From Schistocephalus solidus (lineage: Eukaryota > Platyhelminthes > Cestoda > Diphyllobothriidea > Diphyllobothriidae), in assembly GCA_017591395.1 (NCBI GenBank), contig WEDG01005179.1, positions 124,001 to 188,000 of the forward strand: 64,000 bases of DNA, read 5' to 3'. Positions 1 to 12,307 of this stretch are shown here, piece by piece. The notes under the pieces are model-generated. The model was given only the letters and a program-made list of their open reading frames with translations. It was not told the origin of the DNA and searched no databases. The translations under genes were made by a program, and so were the position numbers. The first letter of the stretch is position 1, and each line of letters begins with the position of its first letter.

Positions 1-1801
1 ACGACAGTTCTGTCCGTCTTGCGCGTGCCTTGGCCTCTAGGTAGGTAGATCTTGCGCTTAGCTACGCTTTCTTTGTCACTGCGTTCCGGGAGTAGGCGTA
101 GGCGCGGTAGCGAACGAAGCTAATCAGCTTGTCTACGCATGCCGCACAACCCTGGTCTGCAACTCGACGCTTACCAAACTTCCACCGAGGGATCGCTTAT
201 CAGATGTGTGTAATTGTGGCTAGATGGCAGTGGCGCGCGTGGCAGGAACCCTCCTACCCCGTACTGCGCGCATATATGCTCGCCATGGGTGAAGGTTCAT
301 GCAGACCCAAAGTAGCCTGGCTGCCACATTTCCTGAGCCAATGCGGGGTCCTGTTTTGCTAAAACGCAATAGCAGCGCAGTCCGTTTGGGGCACCGAAGA
401 ACCAAAAATACGCATTATGACTTGATGTTCATTGTTCAGGCTCGAGGAACCTAGAAGGTCTGAAGGAACAGTTCCACTAGAATGCTGTTGCCCCTGTATT
501 TTTCACTGTTATGACGGGGGCCGTGTCAAAAATGGGCTGTCCCTCGCCCAACTTATGTATTTTGCAGATTGCAATTTGAGAATACTATGGAATCTGTGGT
601 ACCACAGCTGTCTATAGCATTTAGACTGAATGCTGCCAAGCAGGTTCTGTGAGTGTTATTTTGGCTTTTTGGTTCTTGTTGTTTTTCACCAGATAAACGC
701 TGTCCAACTATATGGGACAAATGCTGTCTCCGAGACAAATCGGAATTCTCGCACGTTGACCTCCACGAACGATTTATGGACATAATTTTTCGAAAAATGT
801 AGTTCTATTTTGGGAAAAGTTTGATATCCTCCACTTTTTGATTTGCAACATTTTGGGTAGGGATGTCTCGTATGTCCGCCTACACAGGACACGGGAATAT
901 TAACTGCGCCGTGACTTACGGTAAAATTTCAGGAAGGGATAAATACACCCGTGTCTCAACGCTAACACTAACGTAAAACTAAACTGTCACCTTAATCTTA
1001 ATCAAGCCCCTTCACAAACCTAAACCCTGCAAATTAACGACCATCAAACCTTAACTCTTGGCTTAATCGTGATCCTTCGAACTTTGGTCTATAACCTCAA
1101 ACCCTAACCCGAAACTTAAGCCAACCCTCACCTTAATAATAAACTAATTTTCATAGAATTTAGCGCAAAGTCATATGCATTGCGGGCGGTTCCATCTCCC
1201 GTCCCACGTTTAGGCGGCAGTAAAAGGCATCCCTACCAGAATTTCGGTTTCCTGACCACCCAAGCAGCAAAAAGTGCATAGTGAGACATTAACCATTTTT
1301 ACAATAAAAGCGTAAATACGGAAGGTACCCGTTGAACCTTCGATCCGGGAGCATAATGCCATGGAGGACGACGTTCACTGGGTGATGTGTAGGGAATTTG
1401 GTTGCTTGTTATCGAAGGCTACAATGCCCTATACGTAGGAGAGTCGCCTAAAAGTTACAGAATCTTACATTGTGGCATTGTTGTTTCGTGTCTGGTCCCG
1501 ACTAAAGAGCGCAAGGGGACATTTGTGATCTATCGTTTTTAACCTACCGATCAGTCGCGCAGACCGGTTTGAATGCTTTGGCAGGCTAATAGTCTAACCT
1601 CTTTTACAAGCCATCGGCGCCTTCTCTCCCGAACAAACTGGAATCGTCTGCTTCAAGCCTTTCCATTCTAATTTATCCTAGTATTCAGTCCTTCCCTGGC
1701 GTTCGGGAGTTGCTGCCATCTACCCTCCCTTGTACTTATTTCGACTGCTTGCTGTATGTGTTTTACGTGTAAACATAAGCCCCCTGGGTTTTTATTCTTA
1801 G
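1..1801. other. Upstream region of ADAT3-like gene, start exon not identified
   Basis: This stretch should contain the start exon of the ADAT3-like gene, because the first recognised exon at 1802 opens directly after an acceptor and has no in-frame ATG. One possible start is the ATG at 1361, whose frame would join in phase 0 if the weak GT at 1382 were used; nothing else supports it. The first 330 bases resemble a dispersed repeat also seen near 46.5 kb (shared stretch around a GTCTACGCATG core). A TIR element is annotated separately at 857-1236. Confidence 0.35.
857..1236 (+). mobile_element. TIR non-autonomous element with telomere-like interior, copy A
   Basis: The left end reads GTAGGGATGTCTCGTATG and the right end is its approximate reverse complement (CATCCCTAC preceded by TTTAGGCGGC), giving imperfect terminal inverted repeats of about 35-40 bp. 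Between them, from about 955 to 1140, is a tract rich in CCTTAA, CCCTAA and AACCTTAA variants resembling degenerate telomeric repeats. Related copies lie at 43854-44218, 53944-54569 and, partially and inverted, at 38215-38460. It has no coding capacity, so it must be mobilised in trans if it is or was mobile. No clear target-site duplication is seen here. Confidence 0.6.
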
Positions 1802-4800
1802 GAAAAAGACTGTTCCGTGTCGCCGACATTAGCCAGGGCTGCCAAATTCTCGCATCCGCTCAGTCAGGCGGGTGAACCCTACGTGAACAGAGTGCAGGAC
1901 CTAGTGGCGGCACTGGGACCCGAGTATCGTTGTCTACGGGGACACTACGTTCCCGCTTGGTGCCTCCGCCCATCCTGTGGTGGTCCCCTGATTGGCAATT
2001 TGGTCTCCGCACTCTCCGACCTCCGTCCCCTCAGCAAGCAACTGCTACATCTCAAGCGCGTGCATTCAGTGACTGGACCTGCGAGCGGCAGCAGCAGCAG
2101 ATCTGTCCGACTGCTTTTGGACCTCCACAGAGTCCAGTAAGTCCCCTCCTCTCTCCGCCGCCGCCCACGAATCCACCTGATATACTGCATCCCTCCCCAT
2201 TCCCCGGTGGAATGTCGATTGCCTTCCGAATACGGCCCGCCTGCTCAAACCTCACAATTAATTAGTGGGTACAGAGGCTCCTGTTGGGCGTTCAAGGGAG
2301 AAGACGACCTTACAATTTCCTTCGGAGTGACTGGTAGTAACTGCGACTGTTCACTGGCCAGTGACCTTTACAACTTGAAAGTTCCTGTTTCCTTAGCCGT
2401 GCAAGGCGGAATTCCAAGTTTTGGTTTGGTTTCTGTTATCAACCTCGAGTAGGTAAATCGTGGTTTCTTTCCGGCTGTGAAACCTGCTATTTACTATACT
2501 GGAAGTGTGTTCACTAATCGGGTCACGGCAGACGCTCATCGCGTCGAATCGTGGGGATCAATCTAGAGTCCTCGTAGGCATTCGCCCAGCCAAATGAGCA
2601 CATACTGAAGTAAAGGACCGATAAAGACTAAGTAAACTGGCATGGCCATTTCTGGCTCAGTAGCCGTTGTCAGTCAACTTTACGCAAACTCAGGTTTGTA
2701 AGGTTTGAGTATTAAACCTGCCCTGGTTAGTCATCGACCGGTATTAAATCCACCGCCCTGACATTGAGCCCATTATCCTACCGGTTGTGATCGAAAATAT
2801 TCACTATGTTTGAAGTGCTTTCATAGATCGAGTTACGGAACATACTCAATGGGACCGATTCGAATATCCGGCCATGTAAACTCGATGCGGGACATGGATG
2901 GCTGATGGTGGCTTATAAGTCATAAACTACCACCCCAGTCTCCTTTGTCTTTGTCGGTACTCCACTTCTGTATGTAGTTTGTTATTTGTTTTTTTTTTTT
3001 GTTGGTACATCCCATTAGGTGAAAGGAAATTTGGATGGACTAATGCAAGACTAATCTCCAAGAGACAAAGGACTGACGCCTCAACTATTTCGTATACATA
3101 GACCTGTCTAACAGCGTTCCGCTGTTCACTTACTTGCTTCTAATAAAAGTTATTTTTTTCACTGGCGTGGGAGAAACGTTTGCCAATCAGAGTACCGGAC
3201 ATGATCGTCCTGCGGATACTCGCACAGCGATCGTGATGGAATACCGACAATGACAACGAATATTTTGTGGCCATTTCTGGTTTATTGGCCGTCAACAGCC
3301 AGCCATACCCAACCCCAGGTTTGGGTGACCTAAAATTCGAACCCAGATCGTTTGACCAATCCAATTCTTTACTATTGAACCATAAGCTCGTTGTCCTGTC
3401 ATTTGCGATCGGTAATATATACTATCCTCGCAGGCGGTCGCCTTGACAACGTGGTTGAGTTTACTCATCATGTAGCTTAACAAAGAGATGCGATGGATTG
3501 ATCCTTTTTCTTGGTCTTTGTTGAACCAAAGACCACAATTATCCGTACATGCCGTCGGTTTCATATCTTATAGCGCAGCTAGATCGCCATGGACGAATAA
3601 CTTGGACGGATCTTGTGATTAAGACTGTTTGTCATAACCCTTATTTCTTTTGGTCGAAAGGCTAATCTCCTTGTTCTGTTGTTTTTTAAGCCAGCTCGTC
3701 GCTTCATTCTGATTTCAGAAGGCACCTGCCGCAGTATGGTTAAAGACAAGTTCCACGCCAAACAGATTAGTCTAGGGGGCCGTCCTCTGAATGACAGTGT
3801 TACCTAGACAATGTAAAGGGTACCTTTCGGTACAAGATCTCGAAGGTCTCCCAAATTGCAGGCCACCGTGAGCTAATAAAATTGTCAACGAACCGTTGTT
3901 GTAGAAGAAGGCGTGGTAGTAAATATGTTAGTCACGGGCTCTTTTACTTTGGTAAGACCGTGGCAAAACCGGTTAAGTTGCTCTGGCTCCGAGGTGGAAC
4001 GGCCACTCTTATTTTAAATTCCTTTTCTTCGACACCGGGTGGAGGGGGCGGCTACTTTATATCGGCGCCCTAAACTTGACGATATTTCAAAACGATTTTC
4101 CTTATATTCTATAATTACGGCAGGTGTTTCGGGAGATATAATGCCTTCACTACGTCCACTCTCACTCCACCGTTCACATATTTTCTAAGTTTGGTAGTTT
4201 AATTTGTAACTTGTTTTGGCCTCTCATCTTTGCTTTACTTTTTTTGCGATTTCTACTACTCCAGTCTGAATGAAGGAACTTACATATGTTGATTTCATCC
4301 TCAGGTTCTCCCGTAGTCATGCGCTGGAGCTCCGAGATCAACTCGCTCATCAGCTAGACTTGCGTGAGCCTGATGTCAGTCTGCAGGTGGAGCCCTGTTG
4401 GATACCCCTCTTCAGGGCGCTTTCGCGCCGCCAACATGAAGAACTCATCAGGCAAGCCAAGGAGGCTGGTTTGCAGACTGCCGGGCCGTTGGGCTGGCCG
4501 TCCACTTTTCACCCTGACCTCCATCTGGAACTTCTACTGGCCGTGGGATCGGATGCTCCGATCACCTACTTCACGAACGAAGACGCCACCTGGTAGGGTG
4601 CTTCTGTGTGTGGTGAATTTTTGCGCGTGAGTGTGTCCGGTTCCTAAAACCGGCAGTACTGTTGCACCAAACCGAAATTAGCCATGCATGTGTGTGTGGT
4701 CATCGGAAGAGGGGGTTTCATGTCAGGTCAACCGCTCTACCCGATTGGTCACCTTCGGTAACCTTACATCCGATCGATGACATTTCAGCCATCGGTTTCG

Positions 4801-6484
4801 ACGAGATTCACCGTGTGCCCACACACTAAGGTGGCGCAGGGCCAGTGAAATGCGCGTCGTTTACATTATAGTGGTAGCATATTGTTGTTTGCATCTACCG
4901 CGCTCTCTCCTACCCCATCTGGTTTCGGTATCATGACCTCTTTAAAAAGATCGGAGTCGGGAGGGGCGCAGGTTATTGACGCAACCGGAACCGCCCTATG
5001 CGTGTCGCCACACTTAGCTCGGATCCCACTGAGTGAGAGTGCCATAGATGGCTCATTACCGGGGCGCCATTGTATCCTGACTCCCAGTCCCTGGGTAAGC
5101 CATTCCACACAAACACAGACTGGCTGATTGCGAGGGCGAGTTATGCCATCAGTTGGAAACTTCCCAAGCTACGGCTTTCATTTCACCATGATAGATTCAA
5201 GCGCATCCGATTGTGTCTAGTTAGGGAAATGCGCTGAACCGTCGACCGCATAATCTATTCCCACTCACAGGGATGAGTCTACTGCCCGAGTCTGTCATTT
5301 GATTGACGCGGAGAATGGGCGCATTGGTTGACCTATGTACCTAATGACCTCGTCTGCGCTTACCACATACACGATCTGGTCCCCGAACATAAACACCAGG
5401 ATTTCGCACTAAGGAAGGTGAGCGTCCCACATTTACAGTAGTGAAAGGATATCCACACGAATGGAGATAAGCATTAATTTGTTCCTATATTTTACCTACC
5501 ACGTACTTGTTGGTACTTCAACCCACGTAAACTACCCTTCACCTTAACAGACCAAATTAGTGAGGGCTGTCTTCAAGCCGCGATAAAAAGGATTTATTTC
5601 GACGTGCCTCTTTTTCCTATAAACCAGATTATTTTGCAGGTTAGTAATTCCTCGAGCCCCGGCTCCTGGGTCGTCATTGCGGTCCGAAGTGTGATAAATT
5701 TACTATCAATTGTGGTCGGTCTCACTTGCTCTTTTCCTGTCAGTGTAAAAACTAAAAACTTATTCTATTTGCTTAAGCGGTGACTGATGGGAGCCCCCAT
5801 CCTCTGATCTTGCTTGCTGTTCACTCGGCCAACACAAATCAAATCCAACTTAGAGGCTCGTTTAGTAAAAGTTGACCACGTTGTTTAGGTGTGGCGCAAC
5901 GGTGTCACCCATTTTGGGTTCTAAGGCCACGCTGATGTTGTTTTATTTCGCATGCAGACCTTATCTTACCCCCTTTTAGGCACAACAAGTGGTTAGAACG
6001 GGTGGTGCGGATGGCAGAGACGCAGACTGCGTGCGCCTCTTTCAATACTTCGTGCGCAGGTCCGACTGGGCCACCCTGTGCGGCTATTGTCCTCCCACCG
6101 AGGTCTGACAGCAAACACACCTGTTCTCCCCTGGCTGAGACCGTCTCGTTCTCCGAACGCTCGCGCCTTCAGCACGCTGTCATGCTCGCGGTGGAGGAGG
6201 TCGGACGGACCCAGCGACTCCGCACCGCCAGAATCGACGAAGGCGTCGCCAAAAGGAGGGCAGAGGAGGAAGCGGAGGCTGGATACATTTGCACCGACTG
6301 TGATGTGTACCTCTCCAGTGAGCCATGCGTCATGTGTGCAATGGCTTTGGTGCATAGTCGGGTGCGTCGCCTCTTCATTGCGCGGCGTCTACCCGGCCTG
6401 GGTGGGATTGACAGCGGGTGGGCGATTCACCGGATCAAGAATCTCAACCATCGCTTCCTGGCCTTCCTCCCGTCTGCCACCTAA
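1802..6484 (+). CDS. ADAT3: ADAT3-like tRNA adenosine deaminase subunit (5' incomplete)
   Basis: This is the non-catalytic subunit of the tRNA wobble adenosine deaminase (ADAT2/ADAT3), which converts A34 to inosine in tRNAs. Three exons join cleanly: 1802-2136 (donor GTAAGT at 2137), 4305-4592 (acceptor TTTCATCCTCAG, donor GTAGGG at 4593) and 5980-6484 (acceptor CCCCCTTTTAG), with phase 2 at both internal junctions and stop TAA at 6482-6484. This yields 375 residues plus an unfound start exon. Exon 1 carries LRPLSKQLLHLKRV and exon 2 GWPSTFHPD, both typical of the ADAT3 N-terminal region. The last exon has the cytidine/adenosine-deaminase fold with QHAVML in place of the catalytic HAE, zinc-binding EPCVMCAMALVHSR, and the C-terminal LNHRFLAF. 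Val in place of Glu is the known ADAT3 hallmark and implies a structural rather than catalytic role. The introns hold SINE fragments and a LINE-tail repeat. The gene is convergent with fibrillarin. Confidence 0.9.
2520..2970. repeat. Two partial SINE family 1 fragments (intron of ADAT3)
   Basis: A minus-oriented fragment contains GGCCATTTCTGGCTCAGTAG at about 2645, followed by a decayed box B region and TGTGATCGAAAATATTCAC. A second, plus-oriented fragment at about 2885-2970 matches the SINE 3' body (GATGGCTGATGGTGGCTTAT, ending in TTTGTCTTTGTCGGTACTCC). Both are diverged relatives of the SINE that forms the array at 56-62 kb. Confidence 0.5.
3255..3440 (-). repeat. SINE family 1 fragment (intron of ADAT3)
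   Basis: Reverse-strand copy of the tRNA-derived SINE. It shows GGCCATTTCTGGTTTATTGG, the body AGCCAGCCATACCCAACCCC, an inverted box B (ATTCGAACCC) and the inverted head ending in AAGCTCGTTG. The 5' end of the SINE beyond 3440 is lost. Confidence 0.6.
5020..5140 (-). repeat. Dispersed repeat shared with the RTE-like LINE 3' region
   Basis: Read on the minus strand, this segment has GACTGGGAGTCAGGATACAATGG-type sequence followed by GGCACTCTCACTCAGTGGGAT. This matches the repeated 3' region of the LINE at 22.2-23.1 kb (GACTGAGAGTCAGGC, then GGCACTCCCACTCTGTGGGAT). It lies in the second recognised intron of the ADAT3-like gene. A related copy is at 46480-46690. Confidence 0.5.
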
Positions 6485-6837
6485 CTCTCACTCTTGACGC
6501 ACTTTTGTATATATACTCTGCGTGGTGAGGCTTTCTAACCGCTCAACACCAAAGTTTCTACATCTTTCTTCTTTTATATGTATTCTCAGTCTTCTCGGGT
6601 GTAAGCCACAGGCGCCTTTCAAGTATTTCGACTCGTTATTACTCCAAAATTTCTCCACGCAGTTTGCATGGGCTAAGTCCCTGGCTTTCTTAGTTCGAGA
6701 GACTGGTTCCAAGGCACGCTTTGTTAACTTTCACTCGAAACGAAGGATCGGTGTTTGTCAATATTATTTTTTGTGTAAATTAAACCGCGGCATCGTCAAC
6801 TGCAGAAAGTGCGTTTAGAACATATGTACATGGGTAA

Positions 6838-6843
6838 AATAAA
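6838..6843 (+). terminator. Candidate polyadenylation signal for ADAT3-like gene
   Basis: AATAAA lies about 354 bases after the stop codon, on the coding strand. It is the first canonical hexamer I noticed downstream. Cleavage-site evidence is absent. Confidence 0.3.
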
Positions 6844-8929
6844 CGTAGTTTTGCGATGTTCGTATCGACTCCTCTCCCATAAAAAAAGGGGTAGGCATTT
6901 CTGGTTTGGGGAGTATTCGTCAACTGAGAGTGGCACTGTCGCAGTCGTCAATCATGTCTTGGACGCAGACGGTCTAACCACCTCTTCTGGGCTGCGAACT
7001 AGCGTTCAGTGTTTTCAATCCATTTTGGTGCAAACTTCTAATTCATCTTCATCTAATAGTCACGCGTTACCAAACGCTTGGCGATATTTAGTGCAGGTTT
7101 CCGACCTCCCTCCGCTTTTTAACACCTGTTTTAAATTTGCTCAATTATTCAACCGGGGCCTCCACTTGAAATTTAATATTATGGAACTACTTCAGGTGTG
7201 GTTTCGCCTGTTGGGAATGAGGAGTTGCGGACCTATGGCTTCATGTAAATGAATACTAAGACCCGATGCACAAGCCTTAGGAGTCCATCCACCCCCGACC
7301 ATTCGTGGGGCTCGCGGACGAATTACTTTCAGTTTCGTGGTGCAGTCTCAAATCATACCCAATTGGTTTCCGTTAACCGTAATGTTAGTGTTTCATAAAT
7401 GCGCTAAATATAGTTATCTATGTGTCGTGTGGTGCCCAAATTATCACAGTCACTATTAATTTTATGATTTGAGATCGCTTCCAAGATAAGCATAGTTGGG
7501 GTCCACAACCTGTTCGTGATGAGATCGGCGTACAGCGCGCGTGAAGGCTCCAGCTGTAGTCGGTACTCAATTCAGCTATTTCTCAACGTTGGTAACTCAA
7601 ATTTTGTAGCACTTCAAGTCCTGAATACCCGGGCTTTGGTGGCTATACCAACCTTGTGGCGGTTACGAGGACTTTTTCAGTCAGACTAGGTTAGATTCGC
7701 AAGAAACGGTGTATGGAGGACTGACTACAAGCATACACCAAACACCTCGACTTGTGCGGTTTGTCGGCTCAAACTAGCTCGGACATGGTCGTAAATCAAC
7801 TACTCAGGGAGTTCATAATTTGGGTCGCATCTGCCATCTTAAACCATCTGAATAATTGTGAGTTAAGGAGAGATTACGTCACACGCAAGCTGTCCATACT
7901 GTCTTCCGGCCCCAAATGAGCGAAATAGAGGCACGGACGTCTGCACAGACCCTGAGGAATGAGTTAAGTGAACCGCAACTTAGCGATACATTTGGCAAGG
8001 AAACTGGCGACCACAATCGACTTTGTTCGAGATGTAACTAGGTGTATCGACGGCGTAGCGTGCACTGAATCACCGTCAGCCCTAACACGGATAGCCGGTA
8101 AAATCTAACTTCTGGCTAGGATCCTGTAATGCCCAACTAAAGTTCATATCACCTTACCATCAAACCAGACACTTCCGAGAACCAGAGGTTCAACCCCATA
8201 CCGCCAAACTCTCGGTTAAGCACCATCGAGTAAAATGAGTCACTTGTATGTGAAGATATCCCAGTCATGTCTGTACCAAAATGACAACCGGAGTGCGAGG
8301 AAGTATTATTTACGTGCAGGAAGTCCTTGTTACTTGAGCCTCACTTATACAACGGATGACCCGGGCCATGACGAAAATGACTGAAAGTTTCATGGGAAAC
8401 AATACTGTCAAAGATCACGAGCACCTGTTCATTTCCACGAAGGACTCGACTACTTGTAGGAGTGTAACGCTTGTGATCGAGAAAGTTTCCATTTAAAACA
8501 CTTCATCATCTGCGTTGTGGCTTAGTGGTGTCACGAACTACACAATACAGGCCAAATCAGCGAGCCTTTTTCCGTAGTAGTAATTTGGGGATAAAAGTGC
8601 TGACGGAAAACTTCCCACAAGAGACTTCAAACTGAGGATATATGGCGACTAACCCGTCCGGAACGTCGACTTAAGGGCTGTTAAACCAAAAATTAACAAA
8701 TTTTGAAAATTAATTAACCTTATACGTTCAGTGTAATTGCTTGGGCTTAAGCAGCCAACACCAAAAGAGAACACGATTCATACCCGCGATAGTGAACAAA
8801 GCATAATAGCAGAGTTTAACACCAACCTATGATGCATGCGCACACCTCACGGGGCACGTTGACAGAACCCGCGGGGTAAAAAGTTGCAATGTATTTAGAC
8901 ATATGTACAAATTATTGATAGGTCGTCAG
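6844..8929. other. Intergenic region between convergent ADAT3-like and fibrillarin genes
   Basis: No conserved protein, RNA or repeat was recognised. Open frames up to about 7252 have no recognisable similarity and begin with non-ATG codons. Between about 7253 and 8929 there is no open frame of 60 codons on either strand, consistent with noncoding or decayed DNA. Confidence 0.5.
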
Positions 8930-10016
8930 TTATTTCTGCTTCTTCTGGACCCTACAAAGGAGCGGAGTAGATTTTATGTTATGATCTGCACTTACCTGTA
9001 CTGTGCGACTACCATTGCGTGACCTCTTTCGTAGGGTTCCAGAGTAACTTGTTCTCGCGGCGTAAACTGCGACTTTCGAAGAGTCTCTACTTCTTTCTCG
9101 AACACCACTTCTGGTGCAGCAACGGAATCAATACAGGAAGCTTTGATGGAAATAACGGCATGACCGCCATTTTTCAGATAGTGTTCTGCATTGACGGCGA
9201 CGATTCGAGACTGATCAGGTTGTGCAACGTCAGCAAAAATGCAGTCAACCATCCCTAAGGATCGGAAAGTAAGATAAAATATAAACCTACCAACAAGCAT
9301 TCGGTATTTCAAGGGGTGTCGTGCGTCCTCGATTATTGGAACTATATTTGTCCTGTGTTTTGCCACGTTCAGTAAGTCACGGCCCGAACGGTGAGAAAAT
9401 TCCACAGCATAAACGACTCCCTTCGGGCCAACGAGATCCGACACATGAGATACGGTAGTACCGCTTGCGGCACCCAGATAGAGCACACGACTTTCGGGAC
9501 CCATGTGAATACTCTCTAGGCCATTGATTATTCCAGCAGCAAGCTTAGATCGGAATGGGTTCCACACACGATATTCAATTTTTTCACCATCATCACCATC
9601 AACACTTATCCTCTTTTCCCCATAGACCGACTGGCCGACAGCTAGGTTCAGAGTGACTAACGCGTCCTCTTTCCCTTTTGCTACGAAAACTCCTTCGTGT
9701 CTATGGGGTTCAATGAAGACCCTCTTTCCACCGCGCATTCCACCACGACCACGTCCACGCGGAGTGCCTCGAAAACCTCCTCTATCACCTCCTCTAAAAG
9801 GTCGAGAGCCGCGGCCCCCACCTCGAAAACCGCCTTGGTCACCCTCGCCTCCATAGCTGTTTCGACCGCCGCCAAAACCACCTCGAGCACCGCCACCCCC
9901 ACCACGTTCACTAAATCGACCGAAATTTCCACGACCGCCACCTCTTCCTCTTTGAAAATCTAGGAGAGAATACGTTTAAATTACACGGGGCTAAATAGCG
10001 CACCTGGCCTCCCCAT
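8930..10016 (-). CDS. FBL: Fibrillarin, rRNA 2'-O-methyltransferase (4 exons, complete)
   Basis: Fibrillarin is the SAM-dependent methyltransferase of box C/D snoRNPs in the nucleolus. It methylates ribose 2'-OH groups of pre-rRNA and also modifies histone H2A glutamine. Four minus-strand exons join in frame: 10016-10004 (ATG plus four further codons, the last split), 9959-9291, 9254-8996 and 8951-8930 (stop TAA at 8932-8930). They total 963 nt, or 320 residues, the usual animal length. Introns are 44, 36 and 44 nt, all GT-AG. Residues 6 to about 83 form the Gly/Arg-rich GAR domain. The methyltransferase domain contains the SAM motif [17 protein letters not shown] at about 163, [26 protein letters not shown] and [13 protein letters not shown]. 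The tail after YR is short and basic (VQKKQK), encoded by the last exon. The 36-nt intron has no stop and keeps frame, so a simple ORF call wrongly retains 12 residues after RMLVG. The first splice and the start context (GCAATGGGG) are inferred from sequence only. Confidence 0.94.
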
Positions 10017-11530
10017 TGCAATAAAAACAGCGTGATCCTCTCGAAATCCGCGCCAATTTGGAGAGTCAGTTCAAACGCCGTTCCTTGTTTTTGGATAAGA
10101 AAACTTTGTTATCTTTGACTAATTAACTCTCCGATTAATGTCATTTCTGTTAAATTTGTGTGTTAAGATAATACAAGCCGTGTAATAGGTATTCAAGTGA
10201 GACCTATGGAATAGCAGTGAAATAAAATGGCAAGAGCCATAATCATATTGCTCGCCATATGTTTGACAAGTGGTTTTGATAACTGTATATATGGAAATAT
10301 TCATTTTGCTTAGTATAAAAACATATCACGAAATTATATATAAAATGAACAATACAAACATTGAAACTCATTTTAAATTATAGACAGACACCTTAAGGAA
10401 AGATATGCAAGGTGGGTACTCGAACACCGGCGTTCTATGGAACAGTGCAACACTATAAAAAAACCTACGTCAATGCTCACTATAAAGGCAAATTAGACGG
10501 TGTAAGATGACACCTGAATCACCGTGAATGCAAGCACTGTATGCATATATTTATTTGAATGTTTGCAGGCGGGGCCCTTGACTATATTACTCCGCATAAT
10601 TTATATCATGGTACTCATTTCTTAAGTGGAGGTAAATGCTCGTCTCGTTGTGTCTGGGAGCTCAATCTACAGTCATCACAGTTTAGACGCATAGCGACAA
10701 GAAACATATAAAGATAATGGAGTACCAACAAATAAATGGGAGACTGGAAGGGTTATTTCCGGCTTGTTAATTATCATCAACCAGTTATACACAATAGTAA
10801 ATATGGAGACCCAGGAGTTCAAGACCTAAATTTTTTTAATCGATTTGAACGCCTTACCAATGAGCCACGACCTCATAGTCCTGGCATGCAGTTTTATTAA
10901 AAACCGCATTAGGGCCTGAAACATAAATCTTGTGTATTGCAGTTTTTGAAGGGTTCCAGGCATTGATTTGTTAGACTCTATTAAAGAGAGTAATTGTAAC
11001 AAATTTGCAGTTAGTTTAAAGTTGTTAGCATTTATGATGTGTTCGAGTCAAAAAATCACTATTTTAAACTAATTGTTTCTGATTACTGCGAAAAGAGAGA
11101 AGAACCAGGTTTTTATATGGATGGCTGTAAGTATTCCTCTTTTGAGAGTTGACTTTAGTCAAATATCATGTTACCAAGTCGTCTTTTAAAAGTCAAATTT
11201 ATATCGACGATAACCGTCTCGATAGTTAGCGAGTTCAATGGTTGTTTCACTCGTTTGCTGACGAAAAACTTTCTTAGGTCCAGTCGTGTGCATTCGCTTC
11301 AGACCTTGTATGGATGCCGTCACAGTTGATGTGAGCAGACAACGTTCAAACTGTATCACTTTAGAAGTTAAAGATTATCAAATAATCTCTACGTACCTTG
11401 TAGTGACACCAAACACTCGATCCTCCTGATTACTGCTCTGAATTGTCACTCCTCATGTCTTCCGCAATTGAAGACTCTATGATGCACCAAAAATGTTTTT
11501 ATTCTCGGCAAAAATTTCGAAATTCCCTGA
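10017..11530. other. AT-rich region upstream of fibrillarin
   Basis: The first 100 bases probably hold the fibrillarin promoter and 5' UTR (minus strand), including a TTGGCGCGG element that resembles an E2F-type site. The remainder is AT-rich and I recognise no gene or repeat in it. Confidence 0.4.
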
Positions 11531-11537
11531 ATAACCC

Positions 11538-12307
11538 TTGTCGGCTTCTTTCGGTCTTTTCTCAACGGAGAACTGTTTTGAGTACGCATTTATCGAAGGG
11601 CAAAGTTTGACTGTTCCAAACCTCCTGTTCACCGGAGACGAGGATAATGTCCTGGATTTACAAGATCTACCGCAAATGGGTGCTAGCGACGACATTGTAT
11701 TGCTTTTTGAGTATTACATGTTCTCACAGCCTGACGCAATTAAGTAACTGGAAACAAACATCTGGAAGGGAGATTTTCCCAGCATGCGCACGCAACTATC
11801 AACAATATTGGGGACAACCACATTACGGGGAACTGTGGAAGAATGCTGGATTGCGTTCAGTTCATGCGTTTAAATAATTATTAATCTTTATTGTCCCTAA
11901 AAAGAAAGAAAACAAACAATCGTCCGTTGTGGCCAAATTGCGAACTCCAGATCGTCTTTAAGAGAAGAAATAAGATGTGGAACCGATTTCGCCTTACGAG
12001 GAGTGCCAAACACTTGCAGGAATACAAACGACAACGGGTTTCTGTGAGCGTGCGGAAAACCGAATCCGAAGGAAATGTGAACTCTTTGGAACATATTGAG
12101 ATATTATACGGTTACATACGCAATAACCAAAGAAATCGTGACCTGATTTCAGCGCTGCGGTCCAAAAACGGAGTACTGGAAACGGATGACCAAACGAAAG
12201 CTTCGGTCCTCTCTAGCTTCTTGCAGTCAGTATTCCCTCATGAAACAAATACTCCTCCGCTCCCCTACTCATGGCGCCAGTATCAGGTATATTTAAGGGA
12301 GATATAG
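11538..12307 (+). pseudogene. CR1-like LINE remnant, 5' part (endonuclease end and linker)
   Basis: The frame at 11538-11747 matches the end of a LINE AP-endonuclease (PNLLFTGDEDNVLDL then PQMGASDDIVLLFEY, normally LDLVFT and PPLGxSDH). The frame at 11891-12307 matches the EN-RT linker of CR1-like elements, where lysine/arginine-rich sequence (RRNKMWNRFRLTRSAKHLQE) is followed by ALRSKNGVLETDDQTKASVL and SSFLQSVFPHE. A frameshift separates the two. The reverse transcriptase part of what looks like the same element resumes at about 13595 after an insertion. Confidence 0.7.

Noticed and set aside
1817..2140. ADAT3 start at 1817
   Set aside because: The codon is GTG and lies after a good acceptor at 1801; the frame continues upstream to the acceptor without ATG.
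8992..9738. Fibrillarin as a single 248-codon ORF
   Set aside because: It lacks the GAR domain, retains a 36-nt intron and stops inside a splice donor; the four-exon model gives the family length.
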